Source of the DNA: Cytobacillus horneckiae
Lineage (GTDB): Bacteria; Bacillota; Bacilli; Bacillales; Cytobacillaceae
Length of the DNA stretch: 64,000 nucleotides
Assembly: GCF_002835735.1 (NCBI RefSeq)
Contig: NZ_PISD01000028.1
Location: forward strand, 1-64,000
Reading direction: 5' to 3'
This document shows, piece after piece, positions 15,659-25,087 of this stretch; the first letter of the stretch is position 1; each line of letters opens with the position of its first letter. Both the position numbers and the translations under genes were made by a program. The notes beneath the pieces are model-generated. The model had not been told where the DNA came from, made no database searches, and was given only the letters and a program-made list of their open reading frames with translations.

Positions 15659-16504
15659 ATGTTAAAGCAATGTAAGGAAGAAGATTTTTATCAGCTTAGA
15701 TCAGTTGCAACTGGCCGGTTGCGTCCAAATAAGGCTTCATCATTTCTATGGACCACATTTTTTATTAGCTTGTTAACGAATGGCATAGTTATCTGGGGGG
15801 TTTATGGTACCGATTATCATTTACGACCCTCGTGGCTTCTTTTTGCAAATATTTGTCTAGCGAGTCTAATCATTCAATTGATTATTGCCCTTTTTTATTC
15901 GAAAGAGACGATGGCTTATAGATTTCAAAAAGCCCAATCTATATTTTTAAGTATTGCCGCATTTAAAATGTCAATTGACATGTATGCTAGCATGACCATT
16001 ATTAGTGAAGGGGATATTTACCCGAGTCATATAAAGTCCACTGGATTTGCTTTATTTATGGGTGGATTAATCTATTTAATCATCTCTACACTGCGAGGAA
16101 TAAAAAGAGTCCAGCAAGGAGAATTCCGTGAAGGCGGTAAAGGATTATATGATTTTAAACAATCAAAAGCTTCTGTTAGCCTCCCTATTATATTCGGTGC
16201 TACTATGATGGGTGGATCAATTGCCAGAACACTTTCTAATTCTACTAGTGAATTCGCTCAGGTTGGAGCAGTCTATTTTGGTCTCTTGCTAGCAGTTATT
16301 CTTCAATACACAATGGCATTCGCATTGCCAGAGTTTTTTCTACTTACATACTGTAAATTGAAATTTGAATTTTTTCATATACAAATGCCTAGGCGCCCGT
16401 TAAAAGAGACACCAAGAGAAACGCTCATGGCAAAAAAACAAGCCCAACAAGTAAAGGCTAGTAAAAAAGGGACTCAAAAAAAGGCAAGGAGTAAGAAAAA
16501 ATGA
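15659..16504 (+). CDS. Polytopic membrane protein, candidate immunity protein
   Basis: A 281-residue protein with about six hydrophobic segments (for example FLWTTFFISLLTNGIVIWGV, LLFANICLASLIIQLIIALF, GLLLAVILQYTMAFALPEF) and a strongly basic cytoplasmic tail (KKGTQKKARSKKK). It starts 15 bp after the LXG toxin with an AGGAGG site. Its position directly after the toxin and its membrane location fit an immunity protein against a membrane-targeting LXG effector. That role is inferred from context; no family is recognised with certainty. Confidence 0.65.
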   Translation: MLKQCKEEDFYQLRSVATGRLRPNKASSFLWTTFFISLLTNGIVIWGVYGTDYHLRPSWLLFANICLASLIIQLIIALFYSKETMAYRFQKAQSIFLSIAAFKMSIDMYASMTIISEGDIYPSHIKSTGFALFMGGLIYLIISTLRGIKRVQQGEFREGGKGLYDFKQSKASVSLPIIFGATMMGGSIARTLSNSTSEFAQVGAVYFGLLLAVILQYTMAFALPEFFLLTYCKLKFEFFHIQMPRRPLKETPRETLMAKKQAQQVKASKKGTQKKARSKKK

Positions 16505-16959
16505 AAATAAAAAGAGCTCCTATCGTTTTCCATAATGTACTCAGTACGAAATCAAGATGTAAAACTAATGAATGGTACCTTATAGCGAGGGACTTTAGAA
16601 ATGCCATTATTAAAAACAACCTTTATAGTACTGGTCCAATCATTTATCAAGTATCAAACTTTGACCAGTCTGAAAATGAAGCCGATTATACATTTTTCAC
16701 ATCTGTAAATATGGAACTTGAAATCGATGCGAATGATAAATATCAATTCTTTAAAAAGTGGACATTTGATGATGGCTTATCACTTAGACATGCGGACATG
16801 GATGAGGAAATGGAAGATTCCTATGATTTTCTGAGGGAAGCGGCTAAAAACTATAATCTAACATTAGCTGAACCCTTCTACAATATCTTTTTAGATGTTT
16901 ATGGCGAAGGAATGATTGACATTTATGCCCCTATCTTAAAGGAGAACAGTCATGATTAA
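16501..16959 (+). CDS. DUF5085 family protein, copy 1
   Basis: A 152-residue protein of the DUF5085 type associated with LXG loci. It shares with the next gene the order: VVF/VLS motif and RCKTNEWYLI, GPIIYQVSNFDQSENEADYTFF, an acidic strand and a final helix with FYNIF. The start overlaps the preceding stop by four bases (ATGA), with AAGGAG just upstream, so translation is coupled. No signal peptide or membrane segment. Function unknown; a chaperone or accessory role for LXG cargo is possible. Confidence 0.75.
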   Translation: MKIKRAPIVFHNVLSTKSRCKTNEWYLIARDFRNAIIKNNLYSTGPIIYQVSNFDQSENEADYTFFTSVNMELEIDANDKYQFFKKWTFDDGLSLRHADMDEEMEDSYDFLREAAKNYNLTLAEPFYNIFLDVYGEGMIDIYAPILKENSHD

Positions 16960-17398
16960 TCCTGCTGACTCTATCCGTTTTACAAATGTTGTTTCTAAAA
17001 AGTACCGGTTTCACTATGAAAATATCAATGACATCATTAAGCTATTTCTTGAAGAAGTTGTACAGCATAATATTAACATCAAAGGTCCATTATTTTATTC
17101 CATCAACAATGTACCAATGGATGAAATGGTGAACGCTGAGTTTTTTATGCCCATTGTAGAGGATACGATAGACGAGAAAAATGATATGTATATACATAGC
17201 TATTATGCCATTGAAGATATGGTTTCGATTTGCCTTTATAACCAGCTTGAAAAAAATACAGAAATCGCCTACCACATGCTGCTCGATTATATGAATCAGC
17301 ATCAACTAAATCAGGCTACTCCCTTCTACCATGTCATTTCAGGCGATGAAACACTGCAATATGTATTCATCAAAGTAGGGGCATCAAAGCTAGCATAA
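16952..17398 (+). CDS. DUF5085 family protein, copy 2
   Basis: A 148-residue paralogue of the preceding gene: FTNVVSKKYRFHYENINDI, GPLFYSINNVPMDEMVNAEF and the ending TPFYHVISGDETLQYVFI align with it. It overlaps copy 1 by eight bases and has its own AAAGGAGAA site. Tandem DUF5085 copies may form a heterodimer. The operon ends here with a terminator. Function unknown. Confidence 0.78.
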   Translation: MINPADSIRFTNVVSKKYRFHYENINDIIKLFLEEVVQHNINIKGPLFYSINNVPMDEMVNAEFFMPIVEDTIDEKNDMYIHSYYAIEDMVSICLYNQLEKNTEIAYHMLLDYMNQHQLNQATPFYHVISGDETLQYVFIKVGASKLA

Positions 17399-17400
17399 AC

Positions 17401-17441
17401 CAGAAGGACACATCCCCATCTTTGGTATGTGTCCTTCTTTG
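17401..17441 (+). terminator. Terminator of LXG locus 1
   Basis: The hairpin AAGGACACAT-ccccatctttgg-TATGTGTCCTT is followed by TCTTTG, directly after the second DUF5085 gene. Confidence 0.85.
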
Positions 17442-17639
17442 TTTTCATTTTCGGTTTTCAGAGGAAGCTATATGTTAAAAAATTGTTTTTAATATATATT
17501 AATACGAAAGTAGAATTGGTATAAAATGATAAATACTAACTCTAAATTAGAACAACCAGTCAACAAATTTTAGCGTGGACCAAAATTCAAAACAATTGTA
17601 GAAAATACTCCAATATATAATGAGTAGTAATTTTTTAGA

Positions 17640-17849
17640 ATGAATGCTATCTATTTTATGCATGTATTAATAAGTTTAATTTTTTTAGTAATTGGACTAT
17701 ATGCTTTTTATAAGTTTTATCAAATGTTTTCTCGTAAAAATAATAGTAAGCATATCTCAAAAGGAAAGAACAAACAGAAAAATTTTGCTAACAAAACAAA
17801 TAAAAAAAATTGTGTTCCTAGTATTAAAGAGGCATTCATACTTAATTAG
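17640..17849 (+). CDS. Possible small membrane protein
   Basis: A 69-residue reading frame with one N-terminal membrane segment (FMHVLISLIFLVIGLYAFYKF) and a lysine/asparagine-rich tail. It lacks a good ribosome site (TTTTTTAGA upstream). A hairpin with 9-bp arms (GGCATTCAT at 17831 and ATGAATGCC at 17856) overlaps its end. The hydrophobic-then-basic design is typical of small membrane peptides, but the evidence is thin and it could be a chance frame. Confidence 0.35.
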   Translation: MNAIYFMHVLISLIFLVIGLYAFYKFYQMFSRKNNSKHISKGKNKQKNFANKTNKKNCVPSIKEAFILN

Positions 17850-18169
17850 TAAACGATGAATGCCAATTACTAAGTTAGATTTATAATCTATTTATCCTTC
17901 AATTTCTTCTTTTCTGTAAGCATTTTTATAGCATTCTAAGCTACATGTGAAGTTTTATTATCTATGCTTTTATTTGGACGCACGAGCAGCCATACCAACC
18001 CTTCAAAAATACATAACACGACTGCGCACCTTTAATGACTCGACTGTCTAGCTTCTCTCCCGCAGGAGTCAAGTAAACACCTCTCCAAATCCAACTGAAA
18101 TTTTGTTGCTTTCAATTTGTCTACACTCTAGAAAGAAGGGAAAGTAAATTCCTTCACACTATTTTCTTT
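17850..18169. other. Intergenic region with hairpin and decayed sequence
   Basis: Contains the second arm of the 17831-17864 hairpin. A GC-richer patch near 18020-18080 (CTCTCCCGCAGGAGTC) resembles dispersed non-coding sequence common in Bacillus genomes. A weak hairpin (GAAGGGAAAG...TCCTTC) near 18132-18155 may terminate the minus-strand aldolase gene. No gene is supported. Confidence 0.4.
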
Positions 18170-19192
18170 TTAGGCGAAAGTTTTTGCTTTTGCTAATTCA
18201 GCCGCTACATCAACAATCATATCTTCTTGGCCGCCGACAACTTTTCGCTTGCCTAACTCTATTAAAATATCTCTTGCATCGAGGTTGAATTTAGCTGCAG
18301 CACGCTGTGCATGGAGAGCAAAGCTAGAGTATACGCCTGCATAGCCGAGTACAAGGCTTCCTTTTGTAATTTCCTGCGGCACCGGCAGCATCGGTGCGAT
18401 TACATCCTCTGCCAAGTCCATCATTTTATACAGATCCACACCCGTTTCAATGCCCATGCGCTCTAGCACGGCTACAAGGACTTCGGTTTGCGTATTTCCT
18501 GCTCCTGCTCCTAGACAGCGCACACTGCCATCGATCCGCGTCGCACCTTCTTCAATGGCAGCAAGTGTATTCGCCATTGCTAACGATAAATTATTATGTG
18601 CATGGAAACCGATTTCAACGCTGAGATGCTGCTTCATCGCGCGAATCCGGGCACGAACCTGATTAGGCAAGAGTGCACCTGCAGAGTCGACGACATACAC
18701 AATATCTGCCCCATAAGTTTCCATCAGCTTCGCCTGTTCAACGATTTTCTCAGGCTGAGCCGTATGTGACATCATTAAGAAGCCAACTGTTTCCATTCCT
18801 AATTCTTTTGCTGCATAAATGTGCTGAGCTGATACATCTGCTTCTGTCACGTGAGTAGCAATCCTGGCCATTTTTGCTCCAAGGCTCGCTGCCTGCTTTA
18901 GCTCTTTTACTGTTCCAATGCCAGGAAGCAGCAATACGGCAATTTTAGCTCGGTCAGCAACAGATACTGCCGCTTCAATTAATTCAAATTCATTTGTCTT
19001 TGATAAGCCATATTGCAGTGAGGACCCAGCCAATCCATCCCCATGAGCGACTTCAATATACGGCATATTCGCATCATTCAACGCTTTAGCAATGGCTGCT
19101 ACTTGATCGACAGTATATTGATGCGAAAGAGCATGACTGCCATCACGCAAAGCAACTTCTGTAAGCAGCACTTTATTTTGTTTACTTGTCAT
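18170..19192 (-). CDS. 4-hydroxy-2-oxovalerate aldolase
   Basis: Splits 4-hydroxy-2-oxoacids into pyruvate and an aldehyde (DmpG/MhpE/BphI family). It is 340 residues long. The DRE-TIM/HMGL-like barrel is marked by [17 protein letters not shown] near residue 10 (metal-binding Asp), [25 protein letters not shown], and the HxH metal ligands in [16 protein letters not shown]. The C-terminal helical domain ([31 protein letters not shown]) is the communication domain that contacts the partner dehydrogenase. The ATG follows GGAGAGG. It is the last gene of a three-gene unit after the dehydrogenase, with which it should form a substrate-channelling complex. Confidence 0.93.
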   Translation of the reverse strand: MTSKQNKVLLTEVALRDGSHALSHQYTVDQVAAIAKALNDANMPYIEVAHGDGLAGSSLQYGLSKTNEFELIEAAVSVADRAKIAVLLLPGIGTVKELKQAASLGAKMARIATHVTEADVSAQHIYAAKELGMETVGFLMMSHTAQPEKIVEQAKLMETYGADIVYVVDSAGALLPNQVRARIRAMKQHLSVEIGFHAHNNLSLAMANTLAAIEEGATRIDGSVRCLGAGAGNTQTEVLVAVLERMGIETGVDLYKMMDLAEDVIAPMLPVPQEITKGSLVLGYAGVYSSFALHAQRAAAKFNLDARDILIELGKRKVVGGQEDMIVDVAAELAKAKTFA

Positions 19193-19216
19193 TCATTATC
19201 CTCTCCTTTTGCTTTT

Positions 19217-20092
19217 TTAATTTGCAATCAAATTTTTGGCAAACTCCTCAGCCACCTTCACACCAGCTGCTGTCATAATATCAAGGTTTCCGGAATATTT
19301 AGGCAAATAGTCGCCTGCCCCTTCCACTTCAATAAAAATAGTCACTTTGTTTCCTTCAAATATCGGCTCCGTACGCAAGCGATAGCCCGGTACATAACTT
19401 TGAACCGCTTTTTCCATCTCCTGAATCGATCGTTTAATCGCCTCTTCATCCATTGATTTATCTTCTACCATCGCATAAACCGTGTCTCTCATTAAAATTG
19501 GCGGTTCAGCCGGATTTAGTATAATGATGGCTTTACCTTTTTTCGCACCGCCAACAACTTGTATCGCTCTTGATGTTGTTTCCGTAAACTCATCAATATT
19601 TGCTCTCGTTCCCGGTCCGGCGCTTTTGCTGGAAATGGTTGCAACGATTTCTGCATATTCTACCGAGCTTACACGGTTCACTGCATGCACCATCGGAATC
19701 GTCGCTTGGCCGCCACATGTAATTAAGTTAATATTTGCTGCGTCAATATGGTCGCTTAAGTTGACAGGTGGAACAATCAGCTCACCAACTGCTGCCGGCG
19801 TCATATCAATGATTTTCTTACCGGCCTCCTTCAACATCCTCGCATGGCGGAGATGCGCCTTGGCTGAGGTTGCATCAAACACAATATCCGCCAAATCAGG
19901 CTTTTCCAAAAATCCGTCAATACCAGTATCTAGCGCTGCATATCCCATTTCCTTCGCCCGGCGCAAACCATCCGATTGCGCATCAATGCCAATTACTGCT
20001 GTCAATTCCAATATTTCTGAGCGCCCAAGCTTAATCATCAAATCTGTTCCAATGTTTCCTGAACCTAATATTGCCACTTTCACCTTATTCAA
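19217..20092 (-). CDS. Acetaldehyde dehydrogenase (acetylating)
   Basis: Oxidises acetaldehyde to acetyl-CoA with NAD (DmpF/MhpF/BphJ family), taking the aldehyde directly from the aldolase. It is 291 residues long. The Rossmann start is [20 protein letters not shown]. The catalytic cysteine lies in [29 protein letters not shown] and the C-terminal [14 protein letters not shown] are family landmarks. The start is a TTG at 20092 behind GGAGGGG. It sits 12 bp after the IclR gene and 24 bp before the aldolase gene. No hydratase or extradiol dioxygenase accompanies the pair, so the upstream pathway lies elsewhere or is a different hydroxy-oxoacid route. Confidence 0.93.
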   Translation of the reverse strand: MNKVKVAILGSGNIGTDLMIKLGRSEILELTAVIGIDAQSDGLRRAKEMGYAALDTGIDGFLEKPDLADIVFDATSAKAHLRHARMLKEAGKKIIDMTPAAVGELIVPPVNLSDHIDAANINLITCGGQATIPMVHAVNRVSSVEYAEIVATISSKSAGPGTRANIDEFTETTSRAIQVVGGAKKGKAIIILNPAEPPILMRDTVYAMVEDKSMDEEAIKRSIQEMEKAVQSYVPGYRLRTEPIFEGNKVTIFIEVEGAGDYLPKYSGNLDIMTAAGVKVAEEFAKNLIAN

Positions 20093-20104
20093 CCTAACCC
20101 CTCC

Positions 20105-20878
20105 TTAAGTATTCTCTCTCCTATAGCCAATTGCAGCAGAAATCGCTTCTGCCGCTTCCTTAATTCCTTGTATAATCGCTTGCTGCCTGTCATTGCTAAA
20201 ACGCACAGTCGGGATCGCACAGCTAATTGAAGCCACGACTTTCCCTTGGTGATTAAATATAGGACTTGCCACACACTTCAATCCAATTTCAATTTCCTCA
20301 TCATCCATTGCGAATAAATGCCGACGTACTTCGGCAAGCTGCTTCTTCAGCTCCGCCTTATCCACAACCGTTTTGATCGTATATCGTTCCATGGAAAGCT
20401 GATCGATAATTTCTTCTCTTTCCTCAGCCGGCAAAAAAGCCAAAATCGCTTTCCCCACCCCTGTACAATGCAGAGGTGCGCGCTTGCCGACCTGTGAATA
20501 AATCCGCAAAGAATGCGACCCTTCCAACTTTTCCACATAAACCGCTTCGCCTTGAACATAGGCAACCAGATGAATGGTTTCACCTAGCTGTTCACCCAGC
20601 TTCTTAATAACCGGCCTCGAGATGTAAGTAATATCCAATTGGCTACCTACAACATTGCCGAGCTCAAACAGCTTCATTCCCAACTGGTACTTCGCATTCT
20701 CACCGCTTTGATAAAGATAACCCTTATAAACAAGCGTTTTAATAATTCCATGAACAGTACTTTTCGAAAGCCCAAGTCCCTCACTGATTTCTTTCACGCT
20801 TAACTCTTTTTGCTGCCCAAGAAACAGCTCCATAATTTCAGTCGCTCTCATCACCGACTGAATCAACTTCTCTGACAT
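20105..20878 (-). CDS. IclR family transcriptional regulator
   Basis: A 257-residue regulator. The N-terminal winged helix-turn-helix (residues about 5-70: SVKEISEGLGLSKSTVHGIIKTL) is followed by the IclR effector domain (VYVEKLEGSHSLRIYSQVGKRAPLHCTGVGKAIL, then GLKCVASPIFNHQGKVVASI). IclR proteins bind small acids such as pyruvate, glyoxylate or aromatic intermediates. It is the first gene of the unit with the dehydrogenase and aldolase. A repeated palindromic element in its promoter suggests that it controls itself and the two enzymes. The ATG follows TGGAGGCTATC. Confidence 0.92.
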   Translation of the reverse strand: MSEKLIQSVMRATEIMELFLGQQKELSVKEISEGLGLSKSTVHGIIKTLVYKGYLYQSGENAKYQLGMKLFELGNVVGSQLDITYISRPVIKKLGEQLGETIHLVAYVQGEAVYVEKLEGSHSLRIYSQVGKRAPLHCTGVGKAILAFLPAEEREEIIDQLSMERYTIKTVVDKAELKKQLAEVRRHLFAMDDEEIEIGLKCVASPIFNHQGKVVASISCAIPTVRFSNDRQQAIIQGIKEAAEAISAAIGYRRENT

Positions 20879-20898
20879 GATAGCCTCCAGTTATAACA

Positions 20899-20930
20899 TT
20901 CGTTATTGTCGAACGATGTTCGTTATTACC
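20899..20930. promoter_or_regulatory. Candidate IclR operator
   Basis: Two direct TTCGTTATT elements (20900 and 20920) flank a palindrome CGAAC-gat-GTTCG (20910-20922), 21-52 bp upstream of the IclR start. The compact mix of direct and inverted repeats is typical of IclR-type operators. Binding is inferred. Confidence 0.55.
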
Positions 20931-21177
20931 ACATGATTAAATATTAAAATAATTTAAAATAGTTTGTCAATATATATTCTGAAAAAAGGTGTAAAAAGAA
21001 GAAAAGAGACGTTCTGATTATTCCATCTGCCACTTTTATAAAAAAAATGTAAACAAACAGCTATTTTCATAACAGTTTCCTAAAAGTTATTTAAGGTTCT
21101 GTAAATTAAACCTTTAAAAGCCAAAACCCATGCTATAATACATTCCAACTTAAAGCGTTATTCTAAGGAGGAGCATT

Positions 21178-21801
21178 ATGATCCTGCAAGAAGAAATTAA
21201 AGGCCTTACGACGAAAGTATATGGTAAAAATAATAGATTGGAATTGCATGAGGATGATTATATTTTTAAAAATGCTGACCTGAAAATCACGGGCTCAAAC
21301 AATGTTATTACGATCGGAAAAGGGTCCAAGCTATCCAATATTCTTATACATATTCGCGGCTCTAATAACGAAATCACGATTGGCGAGAATACCGATTTGA
21401 TTGGTCATATCCTCTTAAAAGGAAAAAAGCAGAGAATATCGGTTGGAGACCGAACAACCTTTAAACATGTTTATTTATTGTCACAAGAAGGAAAGAACAT
21501 CGAAATAGGAAAAGACTGCATGTTTTCCTATGACATCGCTGTTCGAACGACAGACGCTCACTCCGTCATAGATTTGGAGACAAACGAAAGAATCAATCAA
21601 GCAAAGGAAGTGATCATCGGTGATCACGTTTGGGTAGCAGCAAGCTGCTTAATCTCAAAGGGTGCAGCCATCCCTAATGACTGCATTATTGGTGCCCGAT
21701 CCGTCGTAACAAAACCTTTTGCAGAAGAACATTGCACCATCGCCGGATCACCAGCTAAGGTGATTAAGACAGGGACGACTTGGTGCAGGGATAGAATTTG
21801 A
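21178..21801 (+). CDS. Left-handed beta-helix acyltransferase
   Basis: A 207-residue hexapeptide-repeat protein, probably an O-acetyltransferase acting on a sugar or polysaccharide unit. The N-terminal half repeats short I-x-I-G-x-x/N-N units (NNVITIGKGSKLS, NNEITIGENTDLI, KQRISVGDRTTF). The C-terminal half has the transferase core: YDIAVRTTDAHSVID with the catalytic-type His, then VIIGDHVWVAASCLISKGAAIP and VVTKPF, closing AGSPAKVI. The ATG follows AAGGAGGAGC. It is a single-gene unit divergent from the IclR operon. Acceptor unknown. Confidence 0.85.
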   Translation: MILQEEIKGLTTKVYGKNNRLELHEDDYIFKNADLKITGSNNVITIGKGSKLSNILIHIRGSNNEITIGENTDLIGHILLKGKKQRISVGDRTTFKHVYLLSQEGKNIEIGKDCMFSYDIAVRTTDAHSVIDLETNERINQAKEVIIGDHVWVAASCLISKGAAIPNDCIIGARSVVTKPFAEEHCTIAGSPAKVIKTGTTWCRDRI

Positions 21802-21982
21802 GACAATGCCGCCTGGAGAAATCATTTTTTTGAGATTACAAAGTAGCAATATAATCCTTCTTCATGACCACTCTATATTAATAGATTATTTGAATGGTTA
21901 AGTATGACTGCATTTAGGTTTTGAAGAAGTTTTAAGATGCCTCTCAGTGGATCGGAAAAAATATACTATAAAGATTAACGTA

Positions 21983-22013
21983 AAGAAGGTGCCCCATAAA
22001 GGAGCACCTTTCA
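21983..22013. terminator. Terminator of the AGCS symporter gene
   Basis: The hairpin AAGGTGCCCC-ataaagg-AGCACCTT lies just past the stop of the minus-strand symporter at 22016. Confidence 0.75.
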
Positions 22014-22015
22014 CC

Positions 22016-23482
22016 TCAACCAACAGATTTCTTTTCATTCTCTTTTTCTTTTCTCAACTTTTCCTCCCAAAAGTCAGCGCCTTTGATTCCCAATTTAACC
22101 GGGTCAAATACTGGGTCGATTCCTGCTTTTTTCTGTGAATCATAGTCTTTAAGTACTTTTAGTGCGGGCTTTGTTAATAATAGGATGGCAACTAGATTTA
22201 GCCAAGCCATGCTGCCGATTCCCAAGTCGCCAAATGCCCATAATAGAGACGCTGATTCGACGCTGCCAATATAGACCATAACTAAGAATAGTACTTTCCA
22301 TACTGTTTTCATCCATTTAAATTTCATCTTCTTATCTAAAAACAGCAATGTTGTTTCAGAGATATAGTAGTAAGCCATGAGAGTTGTAAAAGCGAAGAAG
22401 AACAGCGCAATGGATACAAATAAAGGACCGGCACCAGGCAAGACGGTTTCTACAGCAGCCTGCGTATATAAAGGACCGGCTTCCACGCCTGACATCGTAT
22501 CGACAATCGGGCTTCCTCCCTCAGGTGTCACACTGTACATGCCCGTAATGAGAATCATTAAAGCGGTAGCCGTACAAACAACAATTGTGTCAATATAAAC
22601 AGAAAAAGCTTGTACAAGACCTTGCTTTGCAGGATGAGAAACCTCTGCCGCAGCTGAACTGTACGTGCCTTCTCCTACACCAGCGACATTGGAGAATACG
22701 GCGCGCTTTACTCCCCAAGCAATTGCCGCACCTACAATTCCTCCAAAGATTTCATTTGCGCCAAAGGCACTAGAAAAAATAAGCGCAAACATGGCAGGTA
22801 TTTCAGAGAAGTTTGCTCCTAAAATAATGATTGTCATGATGACATAGCCTACGGCCATAAATGGAACAACTTTATCAGCGACAGAAGCAATCCGCTTTAC
22901 TCCACCAAAAATAATAACAGCTAGTAGAGCAACTAGGACAATCCCTGTCATGCTCGTGTTTATACCTGTGGTATTTTCAAAGCTAACTGCAATCGTATTT
23001 GATTGTATGCCCGGCATCAGCATGCCATACGATACAGTAACGACAATAGCAACAAGAATGGCGAACCATTTAATATTTAAACCTTTTTCAATAAAGTATG
23101 GTGTACCGCCCCGGTATTCATTGCCAATTTTCCTTTTATACACTTGGGCCAATGTCGATTCTATGAAGGCGCTGGCACCGCCTAATATCGCCATCACCCA
23201 CATCCAAAAAACCGCACCCGGCCCCCCGAATGCAATCGCTGTTGCAACACCGGCAATATTTCCTATCCCGACACGGCCAGCAAGCGCCATGCAAAAGGCT
23301 TGAAAGGAGGAAACGCCCGATTCCGAGCTTTTGCCTTCAAACAGCAGCTTAATCATTTCCTTTATATATCTAATTTGGACAAAACGAGTAAGGAGTGTAA
23401 AATACAGACCTGCTCCCAATGCGAAAATAACAAGACCTAAACTCCATACTTGGCTCACTAGCCAATCAACAATCGCTTGCAT
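22016..23482 (-). CDS. AGCS family sodium:amino acid symporter (proline/hydroxyproline uptake inferred)
   Basis: A sodium-coupled amino-acid importer of the AlsT/DagA type, 488 residues with about 10-11 membrane segments. Family landmarks include the N-terminal FALGAGLYFTLLTRFVQIR, ALAGRVGIGNIAGVATAI, GAVFWMWVMAILGGASAFIE and a later NVAGVGEGTYSSAAAEV. The ATG at 23482 follows AGGGGGAATTTG; an adjacent TTG gives one extra residue. It is the last gene of the hydroxyproline island, 101 bp after the semialdehyde dehydrogenase gene, with a hairpin in between. Hydroxyproline or proline as substrate is inferred from position only. Confidence 0.88.
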   Translation of the reverse strand: MQAIVDWLVSQVWSLGLVIFALGAGLYFTLLTRFVQIRYIKEMIKLLFEGKSSESGVSSFQAFCMALAGRVGIGNIAGVATAIAFGGPGAVFWMWVMAILGGASAFIESTLAQVYKRKIGNEYRGGTPYFIEKGLNIKWFAILVAIVVTVSYGMLMPGIQSNTIAVSFENTTGINTSMTGIVLVALLAVIIFGGVKRIASVADKVVPFMAVGYVIMTIIILGANFSEIPAMFALIFSSAFGANEIFGGIVGAAIAWGVKRAVFSNVAGVGEGTYSSAAAEVSHPAKQGLVQAFSVYIDTIVVCTATALMILITGMYSVTPEGGSPIVDTMSGVEAGPLYTQAAVETVLPGAGPLFVSIALFFFAFTTLMAYYYISETTLLFLDKKMKFKWMKTVWKVLFLVMVYIGSVESASLLWAFGDLGIGSMAWLNLVAILLLTKPALKVLKDYDSQKKAGIDPVFDPVKLGIKGADFWEEKLRKEKENEKKSVG

Positions 23483-23535
23483 CAAATTCCCCCTAAAATA
23501 TATTTAAGAATATTCAGAATCAATCAACCAAAAGA

Positions 23536-23572
23536 AAACGGACAGCCTTAAACTCTTCTTCCTGTCCGCTCC
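23536..23572 (-). terminator. Intercistronic hairpin between ALDH and symporter genes
   Basis: Minus-strand CGGACAG and CTGTCCG pair around a loop of about 20 bases and are followed by TTTTCTTTT. This looks like a partial terminator that would lower symporter expression relative to the upstream enzymes. Confidence 0.6.
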
Positions 23573-23583
23573 GAACGTATTGT

Positions 23584-25068
23584 TTACTTAATATTCACCC
23601 ACACACTTTTCACTTCAGTATAATTATCAAGGGCATAAGAGCCCATCTCTCTGCCAATGCCTGATTGCTTATAGCCTCCAAATGGCGCAGCGGCATCTTC
23701 AAGATTATAATCATTGATCCAAACCGTACCTGCTTTTAATTTGTTCGCTACTTTATGGCCTGTCTTCATACTTTCTGTCCATACACCTGCAGCAAGTCCG
23801 TACGGTGTGTTATTCGCTCTTTTAATGACTTCTTCGATCGTATCAAACACTAGAACCGAAACAACTGGTCCGAAGATTTCTTCCTTCGCTATTGTCATGT
23901 CATCTGTTACATCCGCAAAAACAGTTGGCCTAACAAAATAGCCTTGACCTATGCCCTTCACGCCGCCGGCAGCCAATCTCGCGCCTTCTGCCTTCCCTTT
24001 TTCAATATAATTCAGCACACGCTCCTGCTGCTTCTTTGAAACGAGCGGCCCCATTTCTGTAGCAGCTTCCGTTCCTGGTCCAATTTTCACTTGTTCAGCC
24101 ATTTTGGCAAGTTCAGCAACAACTGTTTCATAATGCTTGCGATGAACAAATACGCGCGAGCCTGCGCTGCAATTTTGGCCATGGTTATACATAATCCCGT
24201 TAAACGCACCTGGAATAGCTTCAGAAAGATCAGCGTCTTCTAAAATAATGTTAGGCGATTTGCCGCCGAGCTCCAATGTGACATTTTTAATCGTTTCAGC
24301 TGCTTGGCGCATAATATATTTCCCTGTCGTCGTAGAGCCGGTAAAGGCAACTTTATCCACATCAATATGATTGACAATCGCTGCTCCTGCTTTATTCCCA
24401 AAGCCGGGAACAAAGTTTACTACGCCTGGCGGGAAGCCTGCTTCCTTGAAGAGTCGGGCAGTGTATAAAAGCGAAAGTGGCGTCTGCTCTGCCGGTTTAA
24501 GCACGACAGTACAGCCTGTTGCAAGCGCCGCCCCCATTTTCCATGCTGACATCACTAACGGATAGTTCCACGGAATAATTTGCCCAACGACACCAATCGG
24601 CTCATGTCTAGTAAAATTCAAATAATCTTTAGAAATGGGAAAGGTCTGACCTAGAATCTTTGTTGCCCATCCAGCATAATAACGATAGTGCTCCACTGTT
24701 TGCGGAATATCATCTTCTAGAGCAATATGATAAGGTTTGCCATTATCGAGCGCTTCTAACTGTGCCAGCTCTTCTTTATTCTGTTCAATTAAATCTGCCA
24801 GTTTATAGATGATATGCGCACGCTCTGCTGCACTTAAGTCAGGCCATGCCCCATGCTCAAACGCCTCGCGTGCCGCTTTTACCGCTTGATCGACATCCTC
24901 TTCCTGCGCTTCACTAACATAGGCAAGCACTTCCTCTGTGGCAGGATTATATGTTTCGAAAGTTTGCCTATTTATTGAAGGAACAAATTCTCCATTAATA
25001 AATAGTTCAATATCGCCATCTAAAAACGCTTTTACCTTTGGCTTTAATTCAAATGGTGCAGTCAGCAT
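23584..25068 (-). CDS. Aldehyde dehydrogenase (2,5-dioxopentanoate dehydrogenase inferred)
   Basis: A 494-residue NAD(P)-dependent aldehyde dehydrogenase. Seen are PWNYPLVMSAWKMGAAL, the cofactor loop FTGSTTTGKYI, VTLELGGKSPN with the general base Glu266, and the nucleophile Cys300 in HNHGQNCSAGSR-type context. The length is standard for the ALDH1/2-like group. The preceding genes make 2,5-dioxopentanoate (2-oxoglutarate semialdehyde) from hydroxyproline, so this enzyme probably oxidises it to 2-oxoglutarate, the last step of the route. The ATG follows AGGAGGATGAGCC. It lies 19 bp behind the DapA-family gene. Confidence 0.9.
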   Translation of the reverse strand: MLTAPFELKPKVKAFLDGDIELFINGEFVPSINRQTFETYNPATEEVLAYVSEAQEEDVDQAVKAAREAFEHGAWPDLSAAERAHIIYKLADLIEQNKEELAQLEALDNGKPYHIALEDDIPQTVEHYRYYAGWATKILGQTFPISKDYLNFTRHEPIGVVGQIIPWNYPLVMSAWKMGAALATGCTVVLKPAEQTPLSLLYTARLFKEAGFPPGVVNFVPGFGNKAGAAIVNHIDVDKVAFTGSTTTGKYIMRQAAETIKNVTLELGGKSPNIILEDADLSEAIPGAFNGIMYNHGQNCSAGSRVFVHRKHYETVVAELAKMAEQVKIGPGTEAATEMGPLVSKKQQERVLNYIEKGKAEGARLAAGGVKGIGQGYFVRPTVFADVTDDMTIAKEEIFGPVVSVLVFDTIEEVIKRANNTPYGLAAGVWTESMKTGHKVANKLKAGTVWINDYNLEDAAAPFGGYKQSGIGREMGSYALDNYTEVKSVWVNIK

Positions 25069-25087
25069 TGGCTCATCCTCCTATCAA

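Noticed and set aside
21947-22138. Small plus-strand gene overlapping the end of the AGCS symporter
   Set aside because: It is antisense to the symporter and spans its terminator, with no ribosome site.
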